A DNA stretch of 64,000 nucleotides from positions 6,448,001-6,512,000 of the forward strand of contig NZ_CP108487.1 of the NCBI RefSeq assembly GCF_036226525.1, written 5' to 3'. This document shows positions 63,482 through 64,000 of the stretch, piece by piece; within the stretch, counting starts at the first letter, position 1, and each line of letters begins with the position of its first letter. A program made the translations under genes and the position numbers. Origin of the DNA: Kribbella sp. NBC_01245. GTDB lineage: Bacteria; Actinomycetota; Actinomycetes; Propionibacteriales; Kribbellaceae. The notes under the pieces are model-generated. The model was not told the origin of the DNA. It did not search any database and saw only the letters and a program-made list of their open reading frames with translations.

Positions 63482-63506
63482 GAAAGGATTGTGGATAGTG
63501 GAAGGA

Positions 63507-64000
63507 CTACCTCATCGCGGAGACCACGATGTGGCCGTCTGAGATCAGCATCGTTTTGTGATCGCTGGCCAGTTCGCCCTTGACGTCGACGCGGAGCCGG
63601 CGCTCGGTGGGGTGCTCGTTGACGAAACGCGCGACTTCCGTGCTGACCTCGTCGGTGAGCTTCGCGACCGCTGTTCGAGCGCCGCCGGCGTCGGAGTCGG
63701 AGTCGCCCTTGTCGTCGACCAGGTACTGCAGGACTCGCTCGGACATGACGACCTGTGCGTTGTGCTTGACCCGGACCTCCTCAACCAGGCTCCACAGTTT
63801 GTTCTTCACGATCTTTCGTTGTGTCTCCAGCGAGAGCGGCTGGAACGGAACGATCGCGTCGATGCGGCCCAGGAGCTCGGGCGGAAAGCGATCGGCGCCA
63901 GCGGTGGTCGAGATCGACCGCCGGATCAGCTTGTCGTACTCGCTGAGCTTCTTGCCCGAGCCAGTGTCGTCCGGCTCGTACTGCGCGATGGTCGAGAAGA
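63507..64000 (-). CDS. Clp/Hsp100-like AAA+ ATPase, C-terminal part (5' end outside window)
   Basis: The frame is open to base 64000 and ends at 63507. The visible 163 residues include RFPPELLGRIDAIVPFQPLS, the sensor-2 arginine region of Clp second modules, followed by the small domain: a strand VNEHPTERRLRVDVKGEL and ISDGHIVVSAMR at the end. So it is the C-terminal end of a ClpA/B- or ClpX-like unfoldase, the second in this window. It is 40 bases upstream of the coiled-coil gene's motif region and on the same strand. Confidence 0.7.
   Translation of the reverse strand, partial: FSTIAQYEPDDTGSGKKLSEYDKLIRRSISTTAGADRFPPELLGRIDAIVPFQPLSLETQRKIVKNKLWSLVEEVRVKHNAQVVMSERVLQYLVDDKGDSDSDAGGARTAVAKLTDEVSTEVARFVNEHPTERRLRVDVKGELASDHKTMLISDGHIVVSAMR

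Noticed and set aside
1..64000. CRISPR arrays, insertion sequences, tRNA and rRNA genes
   Set aside because: I looked for regular direct repeats with spacers, transposase motifs (DDE, tyrosine or serine recombinase) and cloverleaf or rRNA segments and found none that I could support.

Overview
This 64 kb window is high-GC, gene-dense DNA that looks actinobacterial: GTG starts are common, there is an Lsr2-type nucleoid protein and several actinobacterial small-protein families. It carries its own replication, partition, transcription and transfer-type genes and shows no rRNA, tRNA or housekeeping metabolism. I read it as part of a large plasmid, integrated conjugative element or giant prophage-like element. 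Both ends are open: a CDS runs off each edge.

Layout. (1) 0-4.1 kb: a truncated toxin-like protein with a probable immunity gene, a frameshifted membrane protein, a SpoT-like HD hydrolase and a NADAR-family protein. (2) 4.1-6.95 kb, minus strand: a ParR-like adaptor, a ParM-like actin and an overlapping N6-methylase-like gene, behind a repeat cluster that could be the centromere. (3) 6.95-8.3 kb: no convincing gene. (4) 8.3-15.5 kb: a PcfJ-like protein, macrodomain, SLOG protein, Lsr2 with a duplicated DNA-binding domain, a RecJ-like DHH nuclease and a CPBP membrane protease. (5) 15.5-26.2 kb: an array of inverted TGTACCA/TGGTACA repeats (candidate origin), then an SF3 primase-helicase, a family B DNA polymerase, a HicA-like protein, an SNF2-like helicase and small proteins. 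(6) 26.2-28.8 kb: a gene-poor stretch with DnaA-box-like sites and palindromes. (7) 28.8-39 kb: an SSB-like protein, AEP-like primase, MoxR ATPase, VWA protein, ClpA/B-like ATPase and UvrD-like helicase. (8) 39-46.2 kb: mostly small unknown proteins and an HNH nuclease. (9) 46.2-48.7 kb: a DNA ligase remnant and a restriction-type nuclease. (10) 48.8-64 kb, all minus strand: HU-like protein, two unknown proteins, an 1852-residue RNA polymerase-like protein, a VirD4/TraG-like ATPase, a coiled-coil membrane protein and the end of a second Clp ATPase.

The centrepiece is the 1852-residue protein at 51467-57025. One chain carries the signature motifs of both large RNA polymerase subunits: the beta motifs (a DRQQM...LMQ block, GWTADDPIVIS, GDKLSDLHGNKG, and SPFSLISRRNAG), followed by the beta-prime metal-binding DGDFDGD and a TTGAKGN block. 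Fused beta/beta-prime polymerases in actinobacterial mobile elements have, from memory, been noted before (Corynebacterium NCgl1702), but function and promoters remain unclear to me. An AT-rich motif around ATGATCATT recurs in front of several of this element's key genes, including the polymerase itself, and is a candidate dedicated promoter or operator.

Taken together the element appears to carry most of its own DNA replication (polymerase, two primase types, helicases, SSB-like protein), its own partition, its own silencer, its own RNA polymerase and part of a transfer channel. The combination of actin partition, Lsr2-type silencer and fused polymerase recalls the C. glutamicum CGP3 prophage (from memory).
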